From Rhyzopertha dominica (lineage: Eukaryota > Arthropoda > Insecta > Coleoptera > Bostrichidae), in assembly GCA_025024175.1 (NCBI GenBank), contig QCXZ01000001.1:22630001-22694000 (forward strand): a stretch of DNA of 64,000 nucleotides, given 5' to 3'. This document shows positions 11,801-22,245 of the stretch, in pieces (position 1 is the stretch's first letter; each line of letters opens with the position of its first letter). Both the position numbers and the translations under genes were made by a program. The notes below the pieces were generated by a model. It was not told the DNA's origin. It ran no database searches and saw only the letters and a list, made by a program, of their open reading frames with translations.

Positions 11801-14800
11801 ATTTTACAAAGAAATTTTATTATTTTGTATGATTATTTAGTAATTGGAAGACCCACAAACTTTGGAGGTTTTGGGCCATCTTCAAGCAAACTACTGTAGA
11901 TCTCTTGACAGACAACACAAGTCAATTCATTTGAAATTTACCGAAATCAATCGAACATTGGTAACTTTTTGGATTCCAAAACTTCATATGTCGTAAGTAG
12001 GTCTTACGGAATCATGACCATTTTTAATGCCGTAAATTGCTAAGTTGAACTAAAATCATTTTACTTGTATTATTTTTGAAATGAAAAAGTGGTACTCATT
12101 AATTATATCAATATGCATGGATAATCAAAAGTATGGAACAACTGGCAAATTTTTATTTAGTTTATTTCAATGGTAACTAAGCGATTTTTTGTGTATTTGT
12201 ATTGCTCTTTTTATCCTTGATATGATTTGATGTTTATTTTATATGGTTTGATAGTAAAATTATCTACAAAATCATGTTTTCAAATGAACGACAAAAAGCG
12301 TTGTCAAAACATGTTCTGCAGGTATCAGTATTGGTTTTGACCCATTTAATGAAAATTCTAATATTCTTAATACTATTAAAACTATACATCAAATTTTATA
12401 TTCAAACTGAAGACCTCCTGCAGCTTAGCAATAACATAGTCTACGGCACAAAATTACACAAAGAATTTTGCAGCAAGGCGGTATTTCTTAAATTTCTTGT
12501 CTGATTCTGACTTCCAACTGTTGCAAATGTCATAGTTTTTCTGCGTACACCTGGCTTTTTAAATGAATGCATTGGACCTTGAATCAGGGGACCTTTAATA
12601 GTTACTCGGCGTCCCATCCAGCGACCTGGGAAAATGTTATCCAGATTCTAACGAACATTAACTCCAGAATATGGCCGTCTTGTTGAAACCAAACATTGCG
12701 GTTTGGCATTCTTCATCGACTGCATCAAGAATTAAATGTACAATATCAAGTACAATAATATCAAGCAGTAGGTTCGAGTAGATATCTGCTGTTACATTTC
12801 AATTTATGAAGTATAAACCCATAATCCATACACCAGTAGAGACTGTAGCGTTCATTTACAAATTTTGGCAAAAAGTGTCTTCGTCAGAAAATAAAATGTT
12901 GTTCGCAAAATTTGGATTCTTATCGTCCATGTCTTCAATTAACTCATGGAGCAGATGCACTTTGTAAGTGACTAATTTATTATTTGTTTATCGTATGGCA
13001 ATCGACAGATTATACAACTAAATAAGTACACTAAAATGGTCTTCTTTTCCAATTCTGTCGACTTTGTGGGCTTGGATATCCTCAAAGAGGTCCAGCGGCC
13101 AAGTTGTAGACTCTTTAGGCATGATACCACATTGCCCAGGGTGCACCATTTGGACGTTAGTCTACTAGCACCCGCTGGATGATTTACCCCCTTGCTGGGG
13201 GTACAAGTACAGATAAGTGACTAATATTGTGACCCAATGCAAGTTCCATTGTTGAAGTGCATGAAATATCAATAACGCTAACTGATACATCAAGAACTAG
13301 ATCATTTATAGCCGATTTCAGACTTCCGGACCTTGGGATATCCTTTACGTGTCCAGTTTCCTTAAATTTTTTCATAACTGGGATACTGTGTGAACGTGGT
13401 CCACCATCATTAGGATTTGAATTCATTTAGTTCCAATGAGTTTTATCATGTTTACAAAAGGCTGTTATTAAATTTATTTTATTTATTTTATTTTCAAACC
13501 ATATAAAATAAACACCACTCCTTTCAAGCTGACATTAAAAAAAAACAAGAAAAAATACGCTGCCGTGAAAATGCGTTGACATCCGAAAGCAGATAGTAGG
13601 CTAAGATATGAAAAAAATTAACAAAAAAAACTTTGTTACGACTATTTTGGTATAAGGTTCAGATTTACATAAACAAACTGGTTTTTCCATACTTTTGACT
13701 AACTTATATTATATATTATTATTCTTCCTCTTTTACTATAGTCCTTCTTAAAATGAATGTATATAACGGAAGTCCGGACACAGATGTTCAACTAGTGGTC
13801 AATCTGTTTAGGTTGTCATTAAAAGCAGTGCAACTTCATTATCATGATTCGTTCGTAAAATGCAGAACATGTTCCAAATTGTTGATTTTGATTTATTGGT
13901 GGGTATGTTTTCGTTTTTAAAAATTCGTAAAAAGATGAATAATTGATATTATTTCCGGGTTTTGTCTCAAGAACCATTTGTATAATGAGTTTGCTATTAA
14001 CCTCCTACTTCTGGTCGAATATTTATTTACATCAAAGGAAAACACAATTTTTAAATGAGTTTTAGGTTTCTTGATGGTTTTGCGTTGCCTTGCAACAGCT
14101 TACGTTTGAGCAATCTTTTAAAATTATTTTTTATGTTGAATAAAAATAAAAGGTTTCTAAAAAATATTTTTTTTGGCGTAATTATATTTTTGCCTCCCAG
14201 CTTGCTTGGTCTATTCCCTCAATGAACGTGCTCATATGCAACCACACCGAATGTTTGCCTTTCCAGTTCATACGTAAATGTACTACCGTTCGTGCTGGTG
14301 TTTGGTATAGCAACGTCTTTAACAGCATTGCACAGATCATTACCATATCACGTATCTTCTAAAATAAACATGCAAGTGTTCAACTCCCAGCCGTCAACCG
14401 CATACCTCAGCAACGTACTCGAGCATGTGTTCTTCACAGATGAATTTCCCTTCCACCTGGGTGGCAAGGTTTTCAATCTGTTCACAGATATATTTCTGTT
14501 CTATGATCTGTCCGTCACTGGGTTTATAAGGAATTATAAGGTAACAAATATATTATTTAGAGTCGGAGGATATCCATAACGCGTTATTTTTAGTATGCCA
14601 TGCTGGAGCATTTTTGCACAGGAAACTCAACTGCTTTGTGTACAAAACTAAAAGACGTAAGCAATGTATTGGACCAATTAAAGCATGAAGATTTTGAAAG
14701 CGTCCGTCATCTTATGTCCTTTCGCCTACTGGTAGAAAGGGAAACGCCAAAAAATCAAATAAAGCTTTTAACTGATGACGCCTATTTATCAACAGTTTTG

Positions 14801-16034
14801 TTGGAAGAAATCACTAATATTCACGAATACGTACGAAAGTTTTTCGTTTTTCTGAAAAGTCTTCAGATTCTGACGTGCGATTTACCAAAAGCACCATTAG
14901 GAAAACAGGCACGACGCCCAAAAGCCGACATGTCGCATTTTTTAACTGTCTTCAATTTTAGCTTCGCGAACTTTATTCAATAGCCGCTTCGAAAAATATT
15001 ACAGGAACAGAAGACTACAAGCACCTGCTTCCAGCTGTTAAGTTTCTTGTCAAAAGAAGAATTATGCGCGAAAATATCTAAAATCGAAGATATAATAACG
15101 ACAGAGCTAAGAAGAAAGAAGAAAGGAGGGAAAGAAGAGCTGGAAGACTTTTTGAACAAACTGAGGGTGTACGTAAATAATCTGAATGTTGTAGGTTTTG
15201 ATGACGCTGAAGAAGAATCTGTTGAAGATGAACAACCCGAAGACGCGTTTTCAGAAAAAATGGATAGACAGACGCTTAAAAACGTAAAGTACTAGCTTGA
15301 AACGCATTGACATGTTTGTAATTTATCCTCTTTGTTGTAGAAATTGTTGCAAATGTCGAAGAAGTCTAAACCTTTAAACAAATACGAGAAACTGCGAAAC
15401 AGTTTATTGGAGTTCCTTTCAGCAGCGTTTAAGGAGCATCTGCGAGAACCATCGTCAAATTATTTCCATGAATTATTCTTTTTCAACGATCTCTCCATAC
15501 AAAATCATATAGTAGGCGTACACAGAGCTGCCATACACACAGCACTAAATGATCCACACTCTTATCTACAGGTAGGTCCAAAACAGTTTCTTTTGGATAA
15601 AATATTTGGCTGCCACATATCTTTAAATAATTTCAAAGTAGTCTCTAATGGTCTTGAATTTAATATCATTTTCAGTGTTCTTGCTGTGAGATTCCAAACG
15701 ATAGCGTAATCCTCTGTACGATGCCCGATATTTGCATTGCATACAAATTACATTTAGAGGCCGGTAAAATGATAAACCTTTACGATTGGCTTCAAGCATT
15801 TTTGGCTGTTTTGGATCCTTCAGATGCGGATGATGACAAGCGCATTGTAGATCCACAACTCCAGTATCCTTTTATATAATATGCAAATATTATCAATCTA
15901 TCCATACAAATTTTCCTTAACGATTTCCTAGAGCACGCTTCACCCAAGCTATTGCTGAACTGGAATTCTTAGGATTCATCAAGAGTTCAAAGAGGAAGAC
16001 TGACCACGTTGCAAGACTCACTTGGGGTGGATAA
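8873..16034 (+). CDS. ORC3: Origin recognition complex subunit 3, ten exons
   Basis: ORC3 is a core subunit of the ORC complex that marks replication origins and loads the MCM helicase in the nucleus. Exons: 8873-8899, 9162-9314, 9367-9645, 9709-9932, 14267-14540, 14594-14908, 14962-15283, 15341-15571, 15676-15863, 15932-16034. Phases agree at every junction and give about 704 residues, the usual ORC3 length. Recognisable landmarks are the N-terminal SKGVFVFK motif spanning exons 1-2, the [13 protein letters not shown] strand, VFGIATS after the long intron, the [18 protein letters not shown] block, PLGKQ-LRELYS across intron 6, [12 protein letters not shown], and the C-terminal winged-helix end [22 protein letters not shown] basic PKKRKSK stretch (about residues 193-199) may be a nuclear signal, and exon 7 has an acidic patch. 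Exon 7 carries one extra base near 15031 that shifts the frame at about residue 447. Intron 6 needs a GC donor. The start ATG is supported by the motif crossing exons 1-2. Confidence 0.95.
9107..9118 (-). promoter_or_regulatory. Candidate E2F site in ORC3 intron 1
   Basis: The minus strand reads TTTTGGCGCGAA, containing a full match to the E2F consensus TTTSGCGCS. It lies about 230 bp after the ORC3 start codon within the first intron. Replication-factor genes, including ORC subunits, are known E2F targets, so the site makes biological sense. Binding is inferred only. Confidence 0.45.
10636..10667. repeat. Perfect 32-bp hairpin palindrome
   Basis: Two 15-bp arms beginning CTTTGAATATAG are perfectly complementary around a 2-nt centre. 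It lies about 30 bp before a MITE-like element and may be part of that element's flank or an independent structure. Confidence 0.85.
10699..11261. mobile_element. MITE-like element with about 50-bp inverted ends
   Basis: The left end contains ACCTAAAACTCCCCAGGCTC (10700-10719) and the right end contains its near-perfect reverse complement (11240-11260). Similarity continues inward through CATTTTCTTTATTT to about 10750 and 11215. No coding capacity is visible between the ends. A target duplication could not be resolved, so the superfamily is unknown. Confidence 0.65.
11330..11687. mobile_element. MITE, TA target site, 358 bp
   Basis: The ends are CAGGGTTTCTATAAATGATT (left) and the reverse complement of CAGGGCTTCTATAATTGATT (right), flanked by TA on both sides. 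The TA duplication and CAGGG terminus point to a non-autonomous Tc1/mariner-superfamily element. A 73-codon minus-strand open frame inside matches nothing I recognise. Confidence 0.65.
12540..13430 (-). pseudogene. Decayed DD41D-type transposase
   Basis: On the minus strand the N-terminal helix-turn-helix part (13426-13220, with [18 protein letters not shown]) is followed by [12 protein letters not shown], carrying the first catalytic Asp (about 12920-12885), then WFQQDG with the second (12690-12673), then an FPGRWMGRR segment. Stop codons, frameshifts and an unalignable middle part show long decay. It belongs to the same family as the nearly intact copy at 59004-60071. It is antisense inside ORC3 intron 4. 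Confidence 0.6.
14909..14961 (+). other. ORC3 intron 6, non-canonical GC-AG
   Basis: The conserved protein run PLGKQ|LRELYS requires the junction CAG|GCACGA to TTTTAG|CTTCGC, giving a 53-bp intron with a GC donor. No GT donor in the region restores both frame and homology. The exonic CAG and the +5 G help U1 pairing, as known for GC donors. A base miscall of T as C would also explain it. Confidence 0.6.
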
Positions 16035-16065
16035 ATCACGCATTTTAATTTATTGTAATGATAGT

Positions 16066-16071
16066 AATAAA
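16066..16071 (+). terminator. PolyA signal for ORC3
   Basis: An AATAAA hexamer 32 bp after the ORC3 stop codon. It is the first canonical signal downstream, implying a very short 3' untranslated region. Confidence 0.65.
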
Positions 16072-16089
16072 TGGTTGCAAATTTACGAA

Positions 16090-16690
16090 TTACAATGTTT
16101 TTGTATTACATGAGAAAATAATAACAAATTGTGTTTACCAAAGGTCCAAAAATATTAATATTTAGTCATTGGTGTAATGGTAACTAATGTAAAAAAATCA
16201 TTGTGATTTTAAATATATGCAAAAGCTTCTTTCATGTTTTTAAACAAATTTGTATACAAAAAAAGTATAATAGAATATCAGGTGTAGAAAGAAATTATTT
16301 GACAATAAAAAGTGGAAGCCATTTTTTAAAAGCAGATGCTTTCAAATACTCTGCACCTTCATGAATACAAGAAAAAATATAAGTCAGTAAGTAACATCAA
16401 TTTATTTATCAGAATAATCTGATTCGGAATCCAGAAAAAAAGGACAAACGTTGCAAATTTTACAATAACTCCATAAGCTACATTTATTAGCAATGAAGGA
16501 GTTTGCCAGTTCTTAGAGAATAAATAAATAAAATTTTTGCATGATCAAGCTTATTTTGGTTACTTATTTATTTTTACACTAGAAGGGTGCATTTATTGGT
16601 TACTAAGGCTATCAAAATAGTATGTAAGTAATTTTCTTGCCGTTCTAGAACAATAAGTAGGTACATAAACAATTAAAGATACATTTTTCA
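16090..16690. other. Intergenic, nothing recognised
   Basis: AT-rich sequence between the ORC3 polyA signal and the recombinase remnant, with no supported feature. Confidence 0.5.
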
Positions 16691-16702
16691 CAATTTTTTC
16701 TA

Positions 16703-17124
16703 CTACTGCAATTTGTTTTGGAAAGAATCTTCGACGTAGCCTTCGGCGACGGTCGAGGTTTTGCATCCCCATGCCTTTTTAACCCGAGCATATCCACATC
16801 TCTATTTGGTAGAAGGCTGACTAAAGTATAGCGAAACGAATGACCTGTATAATTTGTAGGATTTTATAGTTTTAAATACTAGGCTGTCTTCGACAACCAG
16901 TTTTCAACTGTTCTTTTTATCACCACCCCCATTACGATATTTAAAAATGCATACATTTTTGCGTTTGTTGGCCAAAAATTAATATACTCGTGGTAAATTT
17001 CGAAATAATGGATATTTTCATCCACTATGTTCGTAACAGTAAATGTTCGCTGAATATTTGATTTTGGTTCCGGAATTTTAACAACAATAAGTGTTCCTTG
17101 ATCTCCAATGCCCTGCAAGGTCAT
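16703..17124 (-). pseudogene. Crypton-like tyrosine recombinase remnant
   Basis: This is the C-terminal catalytic part of a tyrosine recombinase, the enzyme class used by Cryptons to integrate through a covalent phosphotyrosine. On the minus strand, a beta-strand-rich segment containing GTLIVVKIPEPKSNIQRTF (about 17100-17040) is followed after a frame change by YTGHSFR (about 16846-16826), the H-x-x-R box. A GYVED segment near 16747-16732 follows a KRHG-like motif and supplies the nucleophilic Tyr position. The stop is at 16703. The N-terminal DNA-binding half and the element ends are not visible, and at least two frame breaks make it inactive. A similar domain occurs in domesticated host genes, but the breaks argue against that here. 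Confidence 0.55.
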
Positions 17125-17205
17125 ATTGTATAACTCTTATCATCTACATACTCCCGATACTCCTAATATCATTGTTACCTAGAGTACAGAAAGATATTTA
17201 GTACT

Positions 17206-17254
17206 ATCTGCAGTTGGTTGAGGTGTAGACAGCACAGCATAGACATGCATTTTA
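17206..17254 (+). repeat. 49-bp fragment of the palindromic repeat family, with 12-bp direct repeats
   Basis: The 49 bp matches the right end of the repeat at 37908-38224 (the part with CTGCAGTTGGTTGAGGTG and ending in CATGCATTTTA). It is flanked by identical 12-bp direct repeats, ATATTTAGTACT, at 17194-17205 and 17255-17266. This suggests a target duplication from insertion of a very short piece. Confidence 0.6.
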
Positions 17255-17266
17255 ATATTTAGTACT

Positions 17267-18100
17267 TGTTCATATCTGGAGTATATGTAAGTCTTCCAAA
17301 GTTTATTTTATTAATTAAATATTTTTCATTTGGTGCCTAAATTAGGAATCAGAACAAGTGTTTCTTAGAAAATTCACCGGCCTTTTTTTGTTTAGAACCA
17401 ACATTATTCCGTTTGAGGTAATCAATTAATGTTGAGTCACAAACAATAAAAGATAGTAAACAAAAAAATTGATATCTAGGAAATAATAAGATAAAAAACA
17501 ATCAAAAACATTCTCAGGTGTAAATTTCGACACCCAAATTTACCTTTAATTGTAAAAAAATTAATTTACTTTATTATTTCCTGGATAATAAATTTTTTCT
17601 TATTTACTACTTTTTAGTCACAAGCAAAATAAGAGACTGCGACATCTTTTGTTAATTACTATTTTATATTTTTTCTCCAATGTACATCTCCAATCTTAAA
17701 ACATCATTTCAAATGTATTACAAGAATTATACCTTTTTATTTATATTGTTTTGTTTTATTGTGTTATGCTGGTGATTACGGTATTTTTTACAACTAGAGT
17801 TAAATCATCTAAGTAATCTAATATTTCATTGTTCTAAAGGAATTACTTAATCGAAAAAATTTAACGGAAAAACAATCGAAAAATTTTCCCATATGAACAT
17901 GTTTAAATTAGAATTCTAAAGGGATATGTTTAACATCTTTCCTACACAGCGACTACCTGTGCCCTACCCTTATTTTATTCTGTTAATAACTGTCTTTTAG
18001 GTCAACCAAGGGATGTCGATGCTGTTGTACTTTGTCCCACTGCAGTGCGCCGCATCTCTTTTTCACATCGGATATCTCTTATATCCACTGAAGCACATCT
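17267..18100. other. Intergenic, nothing recognised
   Basis: Strongly AT-rich sequence with no supported coding or structural feature. Confidence 0.5.
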
Positions 18101-18107
18101 CAAGTAT

Positions 18108-18838
18108 CTATTCTATTCTGCGGTGCGGTGCGACCCCGCAAATAGACTGGGCGCTGCACTTAGACCTTTCGATCCATTGTGCCCGCACCGTAGCTTGGAA
18201 GAGTCCTACCGTCTCAAAGAAGTGCAGTATCTTTTTCCAGGGTAACCTATAAAGATCTACAGCCTCATTAAATTGAGAGCCAAATTCTCCAAATCTTTTG
18301 TCTGACAGCGGTCCGCAGTTGGTAAGGAGGTGAATCGCAGTTTCCTCCTCTTCTGAGCAGACCCTACAGGTTCTACTCTCCGCTACACTCATATGTATAT
18401 ATGTGTTTATTGAGCCGGCAGTGTCCCGTAAGGACACCCACCACTAATCGCAAATGGGAACGACCCCGGCTTAAGAGGCATTTGCTTTTCCGAGCAGGCG
18501 TAGTTCGAGTGATGAAAGAACTAGATTGTCTCAGTTCCAACGCGTCTTCCCAGTACAAACAAAACTGACGACCAAGCTACTTTGTGATCTAAAGCCCTCC
18601 GTCTGCTTTCTGGGATAGCAATGGAAGGTTGCGGTCCGGGATAAGGTGCTGACGCCGCCCTTTTCGCTAACCTATCGGCCCTTTCATTGCCTTCGATGCC
18701 TGCGTGAGCAGACACCCATATCAAATTAACTTGATTATGTTGAGCCAACCTTATTAATGTATTACAACAGTCCCGTAATAGTCCGGAGCGCACCCTAGCA
18801 CCAGGTAAGTGCCGTCTGGCAGGAATGTACATATGCAA
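18108..18838 (-). pseudogene. LINE RNase H domain remnant
   Basis: The minus strand encodes the end of a RNase H-bearing non-LTR polyprotein, the domain that removes RNA from the cDNA hybrid. Visible parts are VNLIWVSAHAGIEGNERAD (about 18731-18675), containing the conserved H..G.EGNE.AD active-site block, then GVLTGHCRLN (about 18440), then a zinc-finger-like CRVCSEEEETAIHLL..C segment (about 18366-18318). These pieces lie in two frames, so it is frameshifted. RNase H plus a CxxC tail points to I-like or related LINE clades. The reverse transcriptase part is missing. Confidence 0.7.
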
Positions 18839-18929
18839 TCCGGAGTACCCTCTACTGAGGTTCTGATGAGCACATACCAGGAATTTTTTTGCATTTTTGT
18901 AACCCTTAGTCTGACCTGTTGCCTAAATA

Positions 18930-19927
18930 ATTAAAAACAGGTTGTACATCCCCTAATTTTGAAGTGGTGCCTCGCGTGCACTTAGCCGTGTCTAGGATTT
19001 TTATTTTGCCCCAAGGACCTACGCTTCGTTTCCGTCCCTAACCTCGGGGAGGTGGCGCATTGATATTATTTGCAGGACACCAGGTGTCTCAATCTTTTCA
19101 CCTTTTTTTGTACTTAATGGTTATTTTCTAAACTAGCCATTCCGGTGGTATTCCGGTTATGCGTGGGAATTACTGGCTACCAGCAGTCCTCGGCGCATGA
19201 ATACTACCTCGCCTTGATTCCCGGTGCCATTTTCGGAGGTGGCTCCGGCTCTCGGAACCATTCTTGGCCAGACATTGTCTTTGCCCAAACTTTTTTGCCC
19301 TTTCTGGCGTCCGTCTTTCTCCGCACACACACGCCTCGTTCTCTCTTCTCCCAAATCTGTGCAATTTCACACCATATGGTCCATGTCCATTTAAAAAGTG
19401 GAGCAAGCCCGGGGTCAAACTTATGTGGTCCAGATTTCTCCTGTGTACGATGGTTGGGAAAAAGGATCTTACCCTTTCCCCTTTCTCGCAGCTCTGCCAC
19501 TCTATCCCATTCTGTCCATATCGCTTCTAAGATTTCAGCTTTGGAGTGTGCCTGAACACCTCCCAGGATACTTCGCACCTTATCGGTTTCTCTCCTGCTC
19601 AGCCAGTAGCTAGCCGCTCTCTTTCTTATCTCCAAGTTTAAGGGAAGCAGATCCATTAATACCTCCAGGGCCTCGTACCCAGCTATTGATGACATTATTG
19701 CATTCATGTAGATTTTCACAGTGCTCAGCGGCATTCTGTATTCCCTGGTAGCCTTGTTCGCGATTTTGTACATCAGCCGGGACGCTTTTCCGCCTGCTTT
19801 TTGCTTTTTGACTAAGGAAGGTTCTCTTCTCATCCAGTGCAATCCCCAAGTAGGCCGTCGTGGGACTTTTTCTTAAAGATCCGCCTTGCAGTTTAATGAC
19901 AGTGCCTCTCAAGAAATTTCCCTTCAT
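18930..19927 (-). pseudogene. R1/TRAS-like LINE reverse transcriptase C-terminus
   Basis: On the minus strand, a TAYLGIALDEKRTFL segment (about 19870-19825) is the motif after the reverse transcriptase catalytic box. It is followed in another frame by the thumb region with IAGYEAL and PLNLEIRKRAASYWLSRR, and by FLNGHGPYGVKLHRFGRRE with a CVCGE zinc-knuckle start (about 19395-19315), typical of R1-clade C-termini. The three frames mean at least two frameshifts. Sequence from 19150 to 18930 looks like its untranslated tail. The 5' portion is cut off by the gypsy remnant. Confidence 0.65.
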
Positions 19928-19994
19928 TAATGCATAAATGAGTCCTGTTTAAAGCCATCTTTATCTTGTTTTCTTTACATCATGCGCCAGTTCT

Positions 19995-21580
19995 ATCATT
20001 ACTGGGGTTTATGATTCGTAAATATAGTTAAGTGATGATCTTCTAGATCATGTTTGAAACGTTTGAGGGCTGAATAAGCGGCTAACAATTCACGGTCATA
20101 TGCGCTTTACTTCTGTGAGTTTGTAAGTTTTTTAGTGTAAAATGCTAGCGGTTGCCAGGCATTTTGGATTCATTGTTGCAGCACTGCCCCAATTGCGATG
20201 TCGGAGGCATTAGAAACAGTGGTGCTTATGCGATGGATGTGCTACTACTTCTAGTGTAGCAATTGCCAGTGCAGTTTTAATATCTTCGAACGATTTTTGT
20301 GTGACTGTGTTCCACTTTATAGCCAGTTGGTCTCTGCTCTTTGGTCCTCCGAGTAGCTGAGTGAGAGGTGCATCTAATTCTGCGGCTTTAGGTGTGAAAG
20401 TTTATCATAACCAGAAACCGTCTTAGTTATTTTAGAGTATTTGGTTTTTCTAACTACAGAATGGTTTCGATTCTGTTCTTGGGCGGTTTAATACCTTCGG
20501 CATTTCATAACCCAGAAAAATGAGGTGAGGNTGTGCTAAGCGGCATTTCGCCAGATTTATTACCACTCCATAGTCAGAAAATCTCTGAAAAAGCTGTTTT
20601 AGGTGTTGTAAGTGCTCAGCTAGCGTCTCAGAAACAACCAGTATATCATCCATGTAAACAAAACAGAATTCCAAACCTTGTCCATAAATCTTTGGAAGGT
20701 CTGCGCAGCATTTCGAAGTCCAAACGACATAAATGGGTATTTGAACAATCCAAAAGGAGTTGTGATGGCTATTTTTGGAATGTCCTTTGAGTTGACCGGT
20801 ATGTGATGGTAAGCTTTCACCAAAATACCTTTTTGTCGTATAGAGCGTAGGAAAGATCTTCTATATGCGGTACTGGATAGTTGTCGGGAACGATCCGGGC
20901 GTTTAGGCTACGGTAATATCCGCAGGGTCGGAGACTTCCATCCTTTTTAGGTACTAAGTATAACGGCGATGACCAGTTACTCTTCGATGGACGTACGATA
21001 CCTTCCTTTAACATGTTACAAAATTCTTTCTTGGCATGTTGATAGCGTTTCGGTGCCAAACACCTGGGTCGAGCAAATATCGGTGGGCCTGAAGTAGTTT
21101 TAATGTGGTGGTCGGTGTTATGTTTGGGCTTCGGGTGAATGGTTGGTGGCCTGGTGTTGTCCTGAAATGTCAAAAGCAGGTTATATTTCTGATTATCCAT
21201 AACACCCTTGACTACTGTTTTTATGGCGGGTACGTCCACCTCGCGCACTTTTCCATTGGGACACAAACTGGTTAGTGGGTCTATTAAGCGTCTATTTCGC
21301 AATTCCACTAATAAATTAAAATGATCCAGGAAATCCCGATTATAGCATGTTCTAGATCAGCGATTATGGATCACCGGGAAAACTTACGGCGCAGTCCCAA
21401 GTTCAATGACAAAGTTATAAAACCGAATGTTGAGAAACGCGTTCCGTTCACTTCAACTAAGTAGAGGTCATTGTTCAAATTTTTTACGAATCAGACAGCT
21501 AGTTATTTTGGAAAATGCACACATCCGCACCAGTGTATTAAAAATCTAATTTTACTGTCCTTATCAGTTACAAAAAGACG
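19995..21580 (-). pseudogene. Gypsy pol remnant: protease, RT, RNase H
   Basis: The protease remnant lies at about 21520-21330. A TGADVCIFPK segment marks its active site, but the catalytic Asp codon is disrupted by a frame change. Reverse transcriptase follows from 21308 (NRRLIDPLTSL, then VPKKDGSLRPCGYYRSLNA), then PFGLFKYPFMSFGLRNA-type motif near 20755-20705, and the catalytic YMDD at 20656-20645. RNase H remnants include SDIAIGAVLQQ and YDRELLAAYSALKRF (about 20100-20056). At least four frameshifts or stops separate these pieces. No integrase is seen. Confidence 0.8.
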
Positions 21581-21590
21581 GATTTAGTAG

Positions 21591-21977
21591 TTATATTATC
21601 ATCAGTTTTTTCTGACGTGTAGCCAAAATCGCCTGCATGGCATGCGGGAATCGTTCTATCCATAATGTTCGCAACAATTGTTCTGCGGTTTCCAATTTCT
21701 TCGCTCTCCAACGGTCTTTTCGTCTTTTGTTCTTATGAACTAGAAGGACGTACTTACGATTTTCTGGTGGGTTAGTCAAAATGTCTTTAACTTCCGCCAT
21801 GTATCTTGGTTCAAGGTTTGCCAGGACATGGAAATAGGTACTTCGTGTTGTCGGACGATATGTTATGTAGCTGGAACTGACCTTCTAGCTGCAGAAACCA
21901 TAATGATGGACCTCCGGCCAAAACTGGGGCACCTTTACGATCACAGGGTCCACGCTAGCTGTCGCTTGTTGCTCCAT
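21591..21977 (-). pseudogene. Gypsy gag remnant
   Basis: The start at 21977 is MEQQA. A VPQFW segment and a frameshifted continuation follow, then LANLEPRYMAEVKDILTNPPEN, the conserved capsid N-terminal region of arthropod gypsy gag. It continues to LRTLWIERFPHAMQAILAT, a conserved capsid block. It has at least two frameshifts and is much shorter than a usual gag. Confidence 0.65.
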
Positions 21978-22245
21978 TTGTCACACGTGCTCAATTTCGC
22001 GCAATGAAAAAATATATCACGTCGGGGTCACCACTTTGATCACTTCGTCTTCACGTGTGAATAATTTACAACAGTTGTGGAACAACAAGAACGGGTTATT
22101 TATTAGTGTAGTGTTTACAATGCAAAATGAATATCTTAAATTGAAATTACGAAAATGAATTGTCAGAAAATTGAATATCTCCCGTTCCAATCCCAGAAGC
22201 ATCTTCATAGATGCAGTATCTAAGTACGTTGCGGGGCCTGTACCT

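Larger units (their letters stand above)
9933..14266 (+). other. ORC3 intron 4, expanded by transposons
   Basis: A 4334-bp intron bounded by AG|GTATGA and TTCCAG, in a gene whose other introns are 52-262 bp. It contains a perfect hairpin (10636-10667), two MITE-like elements (10699-11261 and 11330-11687) and a minus-strand transposase remnant (12540-13430). The remaining sequence, 9933-10635, 11690-12540 and 13430-14266, is AT-rich with nothing recognised. Confidence 0.85.
19995..22035 (-). mobile_element. Gypsy (Ty3) LTR retrotransposon remnant
   Basis: Read on the minus strand, a primer-binding-site-like GGTGACCCCGAC stretch (22033-22022) is followed by gag (from 21977), protease, reverse transcriptase and RNase H in the normal gypsy order, stopping near 19995. 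Integrase and the 3' LTR are absent, and no LTR pair was found. Gag is drastically shortened. Frame breaks occur throughout. It abuts the R1-like remnant in the same orientation. Confidence 0.8.

Noticed and set aside
14600..14983. Open frame continuing past the ORC3 exon 6 end
   Set aside because: The last 25 codons lie in the short intron 6; ORC3 homology ends at KQ and resumes at 14962 in exon 7.
19145..19613. Several plus-strand open frames
   Set aside because: They are shadows of the minus-strand R1-like LINE, which carries the recognisable motifs.
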